NCBI GenBank assembly: GCA_036924085.1
Contig: JAVGWX010000006.1
Location: 36,259,533-36,323,532, forward strand
Direction of reading: 5' to 3'
Source: Ariolimax columbianus
Taxonomy: Eukaryota; Mollusca; Gastropoda; Stylommatophora; Arionidae
Length of the DNA stretch: 64,000 bases
In this document: piece after piece, positions 33,060-44,130 of the stretch
Layout: each line of letters begins with the position of its first letter
How positions within the stretch are numbered: the stretch's first letter is position 1
The notes under the pieces: generated by a model
Database searches by the model: none
Told to the model about the DNA's origin: nothing
The model's input: the letters and a program-made list of their open reading frames with translations, nothing else
Translations under genes and position numbers: made by a program

Positions 33060-34030
33060 AGGCCACATCTCCCGTCAAGGCCCGGGGAAACATGCTGACC
33101 AAGACCCTACCTCATATCAATGTCCAGTGAAACATGCTGACCAAGACCCTACCTCATATCAATGTCCGGTGAAACATGCTGACCAAGACCCTTCCTCATA
33201 TCAATATCCAGTGAAACATGCTGACCAAAACCCTTTCTCATATCAATGTCCGGTGAAACATGCTGACCAAAACCCTACCTCAAATCAAGGTCTGGTGAAA
33301 CATGCTGACCAAAACCCTATCTCATATCATGTCCGGTGAAACATGCTGACCAAGACCCTACCTCATATCAAGGTCTGGTGAAACATGCTGACCAAAACCC
33401 TATCTCATATCAATGTCCGGTGAAACATGCTGACCAAGACTCTACCTCATATCAATGTCCGGTGAAACATGCTGACCAAGACCATATTTCATATCAATGT
33501 CCGGTGAAACATGCTGACCAAAACACTACCTCATATCAAAGTCCGGTGAAACATGCTGACCAAGACCATATTTCATATCAATGTCCGGTGAAACATGCTG
33601 ACCAAAACACTACCTCATATCAAAGTCCGGTGAAACATGCTGACCAAAACCCTACCTCATATCAAGTCCGGTGAAACATGCTGACCAAAACCCTACCTCA
33701 TATCAAGTTCAGTGAAACATGCTGACCAAAACCCTACCTCATATCAAGTCCGGTGAAACATGCTGACCAAAACCCTACCTCATATCAAGTCCGGTGAAAC
33801 ATGCTGACCAAAACCCTAATGAGCCAGAGTTGACCAAGACCCTATTCCGCCTCCAAGTGGCGGTCCTGGAAAAAGAAGAAGAAAAAGAAGAAGAAATACG
33901 CCTCACGTCACGGTCAGGTGAAACATGTTATAACCAATATTTCACCTCACACCCCCGTGGTCCTCGTGAAAACATTTTGAATGACAGCAACTTAGCTAAT
34001 GAGGCGGGGATCAACGTACCTGATCCCAAA
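33060..34030 (-). mobile_element. Family C element with large 42-bp array
   Basis: About 18 units of 39-42 bp (33085-33830), each with GTGAAACATGCTGACCAA and CCTACCTCATATCAA. The 42-bp units keep 14-codon frames open (KHADQNPTSYQ period), a composition effect. Beyond a GAA patch at 33871-33895 the sequence has GGTCAGGTGAAACATG, GAAAACATTTTGAATG and CTAATGAGGCGGGGATCAAC, the family C body in minus orientation, then decays. Confidence 0.8.
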
Positions 34031-34574
34031 TGAGTGAGCCTACAGCCAAAAGACACATGTACACTTTCTTCAGCAAACCTCGGTGAACAAGTAGAGTCAC
34101 TATGACCCTCTATGAAAGAAACATCGCAAATAATCTAAGACTTGACACGAGTAGCTTAGAACAATAACAACGTCATATATCAAGTATAAAAAACAAAACC
34201 AAAAAAGAAAACGTATTCGTTGCTAGAATGTACGACCCTTGAACTTTACTGTATTGGTTCATGAAGCACTTGGAGGTGAAGTGGGCCACCCTGATCCTTT
34301 TTTTTTTTTTTTCTTTGGTTTGCTATCTACAATCTTTCAAGACTTCCCTTTCTGTACGTCGAACATTTGGTATCTTAGCAACTATCAACACACGATGTTA
34401 ATCTGCCTGATGTACGTTTTTATTGCTTGTTAGAGTTTTCTATTTTGTTCCTACCCGCTAGTTGTGCGTATATTTTTGTAGATTGGTGTTCTAGTTAGCT
34501 GTTATTGTCTCGTTATGGTGAAGCACGCAATTTTCACCAAGAAGCTGTTGGTGGAATGTTTCAGCCACGAGTCT
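34031..34574. other. No gene recognised
   Basis: Nothing recognisable. A poly-T run is at 34298-34312. Confidence 0.4.
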
Positions 34575-34765
34575 TCCGCTAGTCCGGTCAGACACACCAT
34601 ACTGACCAGGAAGTCCCGTCAGGGTCAGGTACAATATTGTAGAGAGAACACCACACAGATGAAGCCATGCATACCACAACAGCCTGGAGGATCCCTTTCT
34701 TCAGCATGCTCGGGGTGTTAGGAGAGCTACTGTCACCCGTCACGAAACTCTCTTTTCAGGGGGGC
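34575..34765 (-). mobile_element. Family C element, small copy
   Basis: GGTCAGACACACCATACTGA, then ATGAAGCCATGCATACCAC, TTCAGCATGCTCGGGGTGT and AACTCTCTTTTCAGG, in body order. One satellite unit only. Confidence 0.75.
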
Positions 34766-34787
34766 TCAAAATATTAAACAGACGTCT

Positions 34788-34868
34788 TCATCTTCTTCCT
34801 CTTTTTCTTCTTTTGCCTCTTCTTTTTCTTCTTCATCTTTTTTTTTTCTTTTTCTTGTTCTTCTTTTG
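34788..34868. repeat. (TTC)n-rich simple repeat
   Basis: Pyrimidine-rich run. It adjoins the tail of the SINE A copy to its right and is probably an expanded (GAA)n tail. Confidence 0.8.
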
Positions 34869-35160
34869 CATCGTTCTCAAACTCCCGCTACCAAGTCCTT
34901 AAAAGGATGTAGCAAGTAGCAGGATGTAGGGTGGAGAACAAAATGCGTTGTGTCGTAGTTTACAGCTTGACTGCGATATTTGCACCGTTCTGTCTGACTC
35001 ATCCGACTTCGGTAGGTGTTTTTGCGTACCGGGTTGGCCTTCCCTCCTCGTATCACTTGTCTGTAGCCAGTCTGTCCTGCTGCAGTTTGTCATCCAGTAC
35101 CACACCACGTGTAGGTCGATAGAGGTTTTGGCATCTCTAGCCCGTAGACCCTGGGGGTGA
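34869..35160 (-). mobile_element. SINE A, old 5'-truncated copy
   Basis: In reverse: GTTCTCAAACTCCCGCTACC, GTTTACAGCTTGACTGCGAT, then a diverged head ending near AGACCCTGGG. The head beyond this is missing. Confidence 0.8.
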
Positions 35161-35344
35161 GGAGGGGGAAAGTAGGGAGTATCGCTGGTTAACCTCACAA
35201 ACCACATGTTTTTGTATAAGCTTCATTAAACAACTATGCTGAACTCCGATTGGAAACAAATTCAGTCACAAAAATCGTGCTAAAGTCGTTTCATTTGACG
35301 ATAAAAAGCGTAAAACACAGTGCAACACATTCCCCTTTTGTTTT

Positions 35345-35594
35345 GTCTATTGTTGTTTTGTATCCTTATTTCTCTTTTCCCCTAAGCGGTGTGCTTTGCA
35401 CTATGTTTTTATTTTGTGCTTGTCGGCCAAGTGCATCCGACTTCGGCATGCATTTTATGTAAGGGTCTGCTTCCTCGTGCACTTTCTAAGGGTTTGCTTA
35501 CCTGGAGATAACGGCCGATTCTGTGATTAGAGAGCGAACCCAGCACTTTCGGGTTGTGGGCCTTGTCACTTAACCGCTAGCCCACGCCGTCCCC
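35345..35594 (-). mobile_element. SINE B, moderately diverged
   Basis: All SINE B blocks in reverse, with the A box region changed to TAACCGCTAGCCCACGCCG in plus. Short flanks CATTCCCC and CATTCTCC may be the target duplication. Confidence 0.85.
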
Positions 35595-36129
35595 TCATTC
35601 TCCCGTTATGCGAACAGAAAAAAAAAAAACAATAATCTAAAAATCTCATCCTTTTCGTATTACAGCTTATTTTGCCATAGGTTATCTATCAAGACCTAAG
35701 ACCAAGTTGACTGTTGGGACAACTAACTACTTGAAAAGAAGATTACAGGACGAAACGTCCACTTAATTTTCCCTGACTCACCGGATCCTGGCACTTTGTT
35801 ATCAAGGAGACGGTCTAGAACCAGCCAATGATTCTGTGCGAGACCTACTTGAGACCAATCTGGGTATTGTCTTAATCTCCTTGTAGCTGTTTCAATTGTT
35901 TATGTTCTTTTTATATCTCTTCCGCGTTCTCTAGTTTCTTAACGAACAGGGATTCTCATGCAGTGATCTGGGATAGGGATGGTCTTAGCAAATTCAGGGT
36001 CTCATTTCCGTATTTTTGCAGGACCTGATTTGAGACAGAGAAAGTGAAAAAGTAAAGATCCCATCACGCAATGCAGCGCATAGGAAATATGGTGTTAGGT
36101 CTATATTATTTTGTAACCCACAGCACTTA
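35595..36129. other. No gene recognised
   Basis: Nothing recognisable. The words GACGAAACGTCC at about 35751 recall retroelement 3' ends but nothing around them supports a call. Confidence 0.4.
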
Positions 36130-36140
36130 GATGATGTGGT

Positions 36141-36396
36141 GGCGACGGCGTGGCCTAGTGGTTAAGGGACGCGGCTCACAACCAGATGGTGCTAGGTTCG
36201 ATCCCCATCCCAGCACCGGCGGTTACCCCGGGGAAACAAACCCTTAGAAAATGCAGGAGGAAGCAGACTCTTACATAAAATGCGTGCTGAAGTCGAATGC
36301 ACTGGGCCGACAAGCGCAAAATAAAAACTACAGAGCAACGCACACCACCTTGGGGAATAGAGAAATAAGGCGAACGCAAAAAAAAAGAAAAAAAAA
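36141..36396 (+). mobile_element. SINE B with target-site duplication
   Basis: A box TGGCCTAGTGGTTAAG, B box GGTTCGATCCCC, core and poly-A. GATGATGTGGT flanks it at 36130-36140 and 36397-36407, an exact 11-bp duplication. Confidence 0.95.
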
Positions 36397-36582
36397 GATG
36401 ATGTGGTCAGCATCACTCCGGCCGCCTTCACTTCCTGGACTGAATCAGTACCCGTTTAAGGCTGGGTCGACCCAGAACCCATTGCGGTCTGAAAACCCAT
36501 CTCCGCCTCAACTGATGAACGAACCCAGGACCACTAAGATGCCAATCCACCGCGATAACCACTGCTCCCACACATTGAGAAA

Positions 36583-37100
36583 CTTAACCAGAAGGTTAGG
36601 CCTTGGGTGGCCTAATCAGATCTTGTTGTGGGAAGTTTAACTAGAAAGTTAGGCCTTGGGTGGGGGACGGCGTGGCCTAGTGGTTAAGTGGCACGGCTCA
36701 CAACCAGAAGGTGCTGGGTTCGATCCCCATCATAGCACCGGCCGTTACCCCGAGGAAGCAAACCCTTAGAAAATGCCGGAGGAAGCAGACCCTTTCATAA
36801 AATGCATGCTGAAGGCGGATGCACTGGGCCGACAGGCGCAAAATAAAAACCACAGTGCAACGCACACCGCATTTGGGATTAGAGAAATAAGACAAACGAA
36901 AAAAAAAAAAAGCCTTTGGCGGCCTAATCAGATCTTGTTGGGGAAGTTTAATTAGAAAGTTAGGCCCTGGGCTGTCTAATCAGCTCTTGGTTGGGAACTT
37001 TAACTAGAAAGTTAGACCTTGGGCGGTCTAATCAGTTCTTGGTTGGGAACTTTAACTTGAAAGCTAGGTCTTGGGTGGTCTAATCAGATCTTGTTGTGGG
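36583..37100. repeat. 53-bp tandem repeat split by SINE B
   Basis: Units contain AACTAGAAAGTTAGGCCTTGG and CCTAATCAGATCTTGTTG. About two units precede and about four follow the SINE B at 36664-36911. Confidence 0.9.
36664..36911 (+). mobile_element. SINE B inside the 53-bp array
   Basis: Complete with A and B boxes, core and poly-A. GCCTTGGGTGG (left) and GCCTTTGGCGG (right) are the likely duplicated target, which belongs to the array unit. Confidence 0.95.
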
Positions 37101-38149
37101 GGTATTCATTCGACTCCCAAATATGTTGGACCTCAGGACACATATTTTTTCCTTATGTTAAACTCAAACACAGCATCGCTTAGTTGTGATCTATTTATCT
37201 TTAAGAAAAGTTCCCTTACATAACACGTATATACCAATCTGTGCACAATAAGGCTAGAATACAATGGAATACGCATATTTTACATATGGATCTGCACATT
37301 TGTGTTTGAGAGATTATAGTTGCATAATCGTTTATTATTTTTTTAAATTCTCAACAATTTTTTTACACTGATTAACACATTATTCAGCTCTAAACCAATA
37401 CAGAAATAACGTAATTACTTTCTATTGACGGTAATTCACAAGGGGAGATGTTATGAAAGTTACACCTACTTTGGTGCAGTTGTTTTCACAGTGTTTATAT
37501 TTTACTGATGCACGTGAATTTGAAAACGCGCTAAAAAATAAAAGCCCCAATCAACAGCAGCTTGAGTGTTTACAATTTACACAAACACGGAAAGAATGTT
37601 CCTGCTATATTCAATATATGTACATATACATTTATATTATACACACTAGCATGACTGTACAGAATCTTGAACCTTTACTGAATTTGTGAACGTTTACTAC
37701 CATTGTTTGAGAAAAAAAAAGAGGGCACCGTCCATTCGTCAGTAGATTTAGTTTCACTTTCAACGCTCGACTAAGAACTCAGACTAGATAAAGAAATTGA
37801 AATGGATGGCAAACAGATGCAGACCAACAGAACAAACACCTCTGCCCGTTTGTGATGATCTCTTTAGGGAAGGGGTGGGGGATGTCAGAAGGGCCTTGAC
37901 TTCAGATGAGCTGATATGACTAGCTGGGGAAATATGAGATGGCCGACTCCGATGCGTGTTCTACGTGACGATCCTGGAACACCAACATACTGGATCTCCA
38001 TTCGTCGGAGATACTCGCAATATGCGTACATAATCTTTTTTGCGATATCGTGTCTCTATGACAACAGACTTTATCCGAGCTCCAACTGTTGAAGACATGC
38101 TTTTGTCCAGGAGGCATTGGGTTGCCCAGATCTACCATCTCACAATTGA
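37101..38149. other. No gene recognised
   Basis: About 1 kb without a recognisable gene. At 38085-38140 the plus strand reads VEDMLLSRRHW, which is faintly like a LINE C-terminal segment, but too short to call. Confidence 0.4.
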
Positions 38150-38404
38150 CAGGAATATATCATTATCACTATCAACATGATCAACATCATCATCAATATC
38201 ATCATCACCATGATCATGATAAACATCATTATCAATATCATCATGATCAACTTCATCATCACTATCATCATGATCAACATCATCATCACTATCATCATGA
38301 TCAACTTCATCATCACTATCATCATGATCAACATCATCCTCAATATCAACATGATCAACATCATCATCCTCAATATCATCATGATCAACATCATCCTCAG
38401 TGCC
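38150..38404. repeat. TGATCA-containing minisatellite, left arm
   Basis: Repeats of CATGATCAACATCATC with CAATAT or CACTAT variants. The minus strand is open and Asp-rich because of the repeat. Confidence 0.9.
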
Positions 38405-39450
38405 GCCCTCAGTGCCGGTGTATGCATGGGTCCAGTCCATGCTTGGGTAGTTTTTCGATATAAAGCTTAGGGTAGTATCTCTTCTTTCTTTTTCAGTCTG
38501 GCAGTTTTTGTTTCCAATACCTGGTATATTTTCTACCACCTCTGGAAATATATGCTGCCTCCAGGTAGGTTTTCGTACAGTAGTGATGGGTTTTGGTGTT
38601 GTTAGTGCGTTTATGGGATCTTCGTGCATCTTTGCTTTGGTTATTTCTGCAAAGTTTCTCCGCTTTAGTTTCCCATTTCCCAAATTGTTTAGTCTCTGGT
38701 GCATTGGATGGTCAGTCAGTCTTCGGAGTTTCTCTGACTATCGGTTATGGATTGCAGTTTTGTAATCTTTTCAAGTTCTACAATTGGCGTTGACTTCATG
38801 CCTCCTGTTATAACTCTCATGGCTTGGTTTTGAAGTTTGCTAACTTTATCGAAGTTCGCCTGCGCTGCTGTTGTCCATGCCGCAATGCCATACTCGAGAA
38901 CTGGTCTCACTCTTCCAGTGTACAGTTTCTTTAGTATGCTTTCGTCTGCTCCCCAGCTTGTGCCAGCAAGTTTCCTCATGATTGCCATTCTTTCTCTGGC
39001 TCTCATTCGGTTTCTCTCGATCTGACTTTTCCATGTCATGCGCCAATCAAATGTGACTCCCAGATAGTTTGGGTTGTCGTTTGGCTGCAGGAATTTGCCA
39101 TTTAAACTTAATTTGGTATTTTGGGGTTTGATTGAAAGCGAGAATATTGTGCATGTGGTTTTCTCCTCGTTTATTTTGACCAGCCATGAGTTCGCCCACT
39201 CTTCCAGCGATGTTAGGGCCTGCGGCATCCGATTTCTTGCTATGGTGAGATTTTTTTCAGAGGTCCACATAGCCAGATCGTCTGCAAACATTGAGCTATG
39301 GACTCTCCTTGGTATATTCTCTGTAATGTCGTTTATATACACAAGGAAGAGGGTGGGTGACAGTACTCCCCCTTGGGGTACTTCCTGCTCGAGTATCACC
39401 TTTTTGCTCATCTGCCCTTGTACTTGGACTCTGGCCGTTCTGTTTTTGAG
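38405..39450 (-). mobile_element. Internal fragment of the RNase H LINE
   Basis: On the minus strand it runs from just after the RT thumb start (GQMSKKVILEQ, PQGGVLSPTLF, FADDLAMW, YLGVTFDW) to the first RNase H motif (MDWTHAY). It corresponds to about 6867-7905 of the 4.7 kb copy with only scattered amino-acid differences. A deletion of about 25 bp near 38742 shifts the frame. It keeps the ancestral frame at the site where the other copy is shifted. Both natural LINE ends are missing and both sides abut the same minisatellite. Confidence 0.9.
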
Positions 39451-39640
39451 TCAACATGATCAACATCATCATCCTGAATATCATCATGATCAACATCATC
39501 AGCCATATCATCATGATCAACATCATCCTGATCAACATCATGATTAACATCATCATCACTATCATCATGATCAACATCATGGTCAACATCAGCATCATTC
39601 TCATCACTAACATCATCATCACTATCGTCAACTACATCAT
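39451..39640. repeat. TGATCA-containing minisatellite, right arm
   Basis: Same unit as 38150-38404 (CATGATCAACATCATC), resuming immediately after the LINE fragment. Confidence 0.9.
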
Positions 39641-39999
39641 CAGGACGCAACATTCTGGTCAAGACACTACCTCGTTAGCATAAAGTGCTTCTAGAATCAA
39701 GCTCATTCTGGAAAAAAAGAACAAGTGGAGATCGACACTGGTATCCATATAGTCGTGATCCTACCGACAAGCTTCGCATTGCATTACAGCCACGTGGACG
39801 CTGGTAAACCTTCTTCAGCTTCCTTCGGGATACAGAGTCACTGAAAACTGCTAAAAACGAATCATCCTCAATAGTTAAATTAACTTGTGTGAATAACATC
39901 GAACAACAGCAACAACAACAACAACAAGAAAAACCACGACATGTGTAGATATATTGAACTCATTGGCTCCTATCTCTTGTCAGACGATATCAATTGTGC
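39641..39999. other. Possible family C trace
   Basis: ATTCTGGTCAAGACACTACC and TGGAGATCGACACTGG are faintly like family C body blocks. An (AAC)n run is at 39903-39928. Too weak for a firm call. Confidence 0.25.
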
Positions 40000-40346
40000 T
40001 TTGAAAAAAGGTATGTAACTACAGTTCATGACGGTAACGAATGTGACTCGTAAGACCTTTCCGGGCAGAGAAGCTTCTTCCACAGTCTGTGAGGGAAATA
40101 CAGGTCTGGATGCTGCATCGCATGGTGTGGCGTGTCTTCTCAAACGCTGATCCTATCAGCAATCAGTATCTCCTTTGTCTGTATTCCATGCTTAATCCTG
40201 CCCCTCCATGTAACACGATCCATGGCGTCATGTTCTATGATTCCAAATCGATGCCTGCATCTTTCATATCCCGCTTGCATACATCCTTGTACCAAAGTAG
40301 CGTTCGGCCCCGAGACCTTTTCCCCAACATTAACTCCCCATAAAAA
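40000..40346 (-). mobile_element. LINE 3' end with C-terminal zinc finger
   Basis: The minus strand reads a LINE-like RGRTLLWYKDVCKRDMK, then FSARKGLTSHIRYRH near 40040-40085, the last half of a C2H2-like finger found at the end of this LINE type. 5' truncated. Confidence 0.65.
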
Positions 40347-40373
40347 GTAAGTCGCATGTCATTTTACAGAACG

Positions 40374-40600
40374 TAGCTTCTTCTTACAACCGCCACCTAT
40401 TTGGCTATTATAAGTTTCTTGGGAAATGCTACACGTACGGTAGATTGCCATTACTTTCCGTACGTGGAGGAGCATTAGCCTGAGAAAATAAAACACTGTC
40501 TGCCAAACTGGACACAAGTGGGAATCGAACCCGGATCGTTGGGATTGTGAAAACCAAGCGAGTTTCACCCCTAGGCCACACAGCCTCCATAATTCCCCAT
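40374..40600 (-). mobile_element. tRNA-headed SINE, family F
   Basis: The minus strand head has A box TGGCCTAGGGGTGAAA and B box GGTTCGATTCC. A unique body and an AAGAAGAAG end follow. The acceptor stem does not pair as in a working tRNA, and the unit extends about 150 bp beyond the tRNA-like part, so it is a SINE and not a tRNA gene. Confidence 0.8.
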
Positions 40601-40794
40601 AAAGAAGATATTTTAGTATTCTGCCATCACCCCCTTCCAAGCGTGTCTCAGTCATCGGAGCATTCGAAGACATTGAGCTAAAGGAACCATAATTACCCAT
40701 TCCCTCTTACATATCCTGGGATTGGATGAACACTTATTAGTACGTCTGAAGGCAGTGATGTCGATCCCGTATAGCATAACATATTATACAATTA

Positions 40795-40990
40795 AATTTG
40801 GTAGGGCAGTTGCTAGTGCACTGCCTGCACAACTGGTATAGGTTCAATCCCCAATTGGTATGCGATATTTTTTTAATCGCGAGCGAGTCCATACTCGACC
40901 CAGCCTAGAAAGTCGTATCCCAGAACGAGTTTCTTAAGTAAAGGTAGCTGGCGTGATGGTGAACCCATCCTCCCTAGTGTGTCGCTGATC
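40795..40990 (+). mobile_element. tRNA-headed SINE-like unit, family G
   Basis: TGGTAGGGCAGTTGCTAGTGC (A box region) and GGTTCAATCCCC (B box), followed by about 110 bp of unrelated body. No second copy in the window, so the family status is inferred from the head alone. Confidence 0.55.
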
Positions 40991-41604
40991 ATTTGGACAT
41001 ATATATATATAATCACTTAAACGTACTTGATATACCCTGTGAACGATATCACTTGAAATGTAACGCGACAAAAACGTTATCAAATTGGACCAGCAGATCC
41101 AATAACTTAAGCGTAAACAATACCAAACTTCAGCATATCCGTGATAAGCAAATATCGGGAAAGTATTTTTTTCAGAAGATGGAAATTGATAATGAAATCC
41201 AAACACTGTCTACGCTACGATTGTCGTGTCATCTTCAATACAGAAAATCAACTTAACAACAACACAACATCTTGTGAACAGCGCATTTATACCAACCCTG
41301 TGAAACAGATGTCAGACTTGGCTCAACCGAGGGTAATAACGACGTGCGAAATGAAATCTATGCGAAAGGGCTTCGCTGCCACCAGCAGAGATACAGTGAG
41401 AAAGGGCTTCGCTGTCCCCATGAGAGATACGATGAGAAATGGGGATATTAGAGAAATGGTGGGAGCTATCCTCTGTGCTGAGAATATGTCTAGACAGCAA
41501 ATAGGATTGTTGAGTCATCTCAAGCAAATACGATCTGATCAGCTTCCAATGCACGTTTATAACACCCGAAGTTATTGACTAATAGGGGAGGAGCTACGAG
41601 CGGT
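40991..41604. other. No gene; short local duplication
   Basis: Frames on both strands look like chance. A 36-bp unit beginning AAAGGGCTTCGCTG is repeated at 41368 and 41403. Confidence 0.4.
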
Positions 41605-41850
41605 CTGGGTCAGGTGAAACATACTGATCAAAACCTCCACTTCTCGTCCGCAAACGTGCTATCTTGTGTTACACCAGTCAAGCCGACAAGGTGGAAATCG
41701 ACGCTGTAATCCCTATTGTAGTGTAGTTACAGAGGAGCTGCGATTTGCACAACTGTACGGAGGACTCCAGTCTAACTTCTCAAGCCACGCGACGGGTTCT
41801 AAGGAGAGCCACCGTAACCCGCCGCCAATTGCTGTTGTTGAATGTCCACC
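41605..41850 (-). mobile_element. Family C element, head-to-head partner 1
   Basis: GGTCAGGTGAAACATACTGA, a diverged body, then GAGAGCCACCGTAACCCGCC and TTGTTGAATGTCCACC. Minus orientation. Confidence 0.65.
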
Positions 41851-42200
41851 GTGATTGAGTTTACTTTTTTATTTGCCCTAAAAATGGCGTTATTTGGCGG
41901 GTTGTAGTAGCTTTTCTCACATCCCGAAAGTGGTGATGAAAATAGATCCGGGTCAACCAGGTGGTGCTGTTATCCTTGGTTTCATATGTGTGTCGCAAAC
42001 TACTACGAGGATTACGTCGATCCTCCACCACGATAGCCAGACTACCACGACACAGCCCGTTTCCAGGGAGAGATGCGTGGAAGTGAGGTGGAAGGGGGTG
42101 GGGATGGGTGGGTCTTGGTCAGTATATTTCACCTGACTCTGACTATCAATGTCGGATCAGTTTTTGTCTGACCACATGTTGGTGTCCTCTCCCCTTTTCA
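41851..42200 (+). mobile_element. Family C element, head-to-head partner 2
   Basis: GATTGAGTTTACTTTTTTAT, GTAGCTTTTCTCACATCCCG, ACTACGAGGATTACGTCGAT, CACAGCCCGTTTCCAGGGAG, GGGTCTTGGTCAGTATAT, one or two satellite units and an end with CTCTCCCC. Plus orientation, sharing its left end region with the copy at 41605-41850. Confidence 0.8.
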
Positions 42201-42461
42201 TCATGAATTAAATTAACTCAAGCACGAGTTCCTTCCACAACACCAACAGCAATACATGTAGGGCACGAAGGGTCTGGCGAAAGATGAGTAGATGACGTAA
42301 GAGTAATCCATCAACTGCACGGGTTTACAACGACGGACTCAGCACTGACTCAAGAAAGACAACATAATATCTTATCTGACTTCCCGACACAGGTGGAGGC
42401 ACAACTAAACTGAAATTTGCATAATGAAAATGTTATATATATTTTTTTACTTTACGCGTTT
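42201..42461. other. No gene recognised
   Basis: Nothing recognisable. Confidence 0.4.
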
Positions 42462-42820
42462 GGGATCAAGATGCTGAGCAGCGCATGAGCTGCAGTGGTC
42501 GGCGACCCATAGCTGACTGCTAGCGTCAGGACCAGCGAACCAGAGCTGCCAAGACCCTTTTACACCTCCACGCGGTGATCCTGGATAACGGGCTCCAACA
42601 GAGCAGACTGGCTAAGTAGAAAGGATCGAAGAGAGAATGCTAATCCGGTACTAAAAAAATGCTTGCTGAAGTCGGATGTGTTGAACCGAAAGGTGCAAAT
42701 ATCGCAGTCAAGCTGTAAACTACGACACAACGCATTCCGTTCTCTGGACTACATTCTGCTACATAAGCCCTTTCAGGGTTTGGTAGCGGGAGATTGAGAA
42801 TGAACGAAGCCAAGCCAAAC
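42462..42820 (+). mobile_element. SINE A, full length, CCAAG tail
   Basis: Canonical head GGGATCAAGATGCTGAGCAG, core and GAATGAACGAAGCCAAGCC tail. No clear target duplication. Confidence 0.9.
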
Positions 42821-43744
42821 GACGAAAGAAGATTGCACATGGGCCTAGAAACCTCAACACGTTAAAACGTTTACTTTAGAACTGTACTGCAAATGACGGG
42901 AATATAGGTTTTTCCCAAATGGTGTTTAGAAAAACTAAATGCAGCGTTGGATCTGTACTTCAGCAAATCGAACGAAGAATGAATCGTTGCAGTTTTTAAT
43001 ACACTTATTTAAGCACCGCTCTAATTGTATAGGATTTTCTGAATAGGGAAATTGTAACTTTATACGTCAGAACAAGTTCGTTTCCAGTCTCAACAGGTTA
43101 ACGGGTTAAGAAAGAGGATAAAATGTTACAGCGTCTTTCAAATCTATTATGACTTATTGCTCGAAAGGTCGCCGCGCTGAACATCGGCACGACCTGCAGT
43201 TGACTATAGCGACAAGTTTGCAGCAGGTCGGTTCTATTCATAGTTATAAATCCATCACCTTTGCACAAGATCGCACACAATTACATATTACAAACATATA
43301 TATATACACACACACATACAAACACTGGCCAATATCTCTTGATATAGCATAAAGGACCACGTCCTGGGGTTGAAGGACCCGTACCGTACCCATGAGATTC
43401 TAGAAAGGCAAACATTTAACAAAGAACAAACGTTCAAACTTGCATTTCATTTATCTTGGATTGCGATATATTTTTAATTTTCTGTTTCTTACAATTTTCT
43501 TTCTCACTTTATTTAATTAATATGTTCTTTGTTCTTTCTCTTCCTTGTGTCATTTCATCTTTGATTACTTCTTTCTGTTTGTCTTTTCTTTTGTTTGTCT
43601 TTTTTAGGATTTTGGTCATGATTCTTAGTCCCTCCTTTTATGTTTTAAGTCCAGGTTTCTCTTACAAAGACCACCTTTGTATGTAACGCCATTTATTCTC
43701 CGTGCATCTTTTGTCTCTCATCTATCTAGCGAGGCCAGTATTGT
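42821..43744. other. No gene recognised
   Basis: AT-rich. A short (TA)(CA) microsatellite lies at 43296-43322. Confidence 0.4.
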
Positions 43745-43785
<41 letters not shown>

Positions 43786-43786
43786 G
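43745..43786. repeat. (CT)n microsatellite
   Basis: Nearly pure CT run of about 40 bp. Confidence 0.95.
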
Positions 43787-44130
43787 TTCCTGTGTGAGTG
43801 CCGTTTTGTAAGATGTGATCCACGGTCATAGTTTGCTCACAACATGCACATCTGCTATCCGCATCAATCCCCACTTTGTTGTAAAGATGACCATTGAGTC
43901 AATTTTGTTCAGTTCTCTGTCTGAAGGGGACGACTTCTCTTCTCTAGTTAAATCACAGGAGTTGACTTTTTCGGAAGTGGTTGTGTGGGCGGGAGGGGGG
44001 GGGGGGGGGGTGGGGGAGATAATATTCCCCTGCCTTCTCAATTGGATGGGACTTTGTTAGCTGACCCATCTCATCATTTAAGTTTATTCGTTTTTTTTTG
44101 GTGGTCGGTAGACTCTCCTAATATTCACTT
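43787..44130. other. No gene; poly-G run
   Basis: No gene seen. A G-rich stretch with an 18-base G run lies at 43990-44020. Confidence 0.5.

Noticed and set aside
36141..36215. tRNA gene-like sequence with A and B boxes
   Set aside because: It is the head of SINE B: the tRNA-like part continues into a repeated body and poly-A tail, and has target duplications. The same applies at 40540, 40800, 44820 and 46130.
38085..38140. Faint LINE C-terminal match (VEDMLLSRRHW)
   Set aside because: Too short and without neighbouring motifs.
38132..38704. 190-codon minus frame with an Asp-rich C-terminus
   Set aside because: A LINE fragment fused to a minisatellite, not a host protein.
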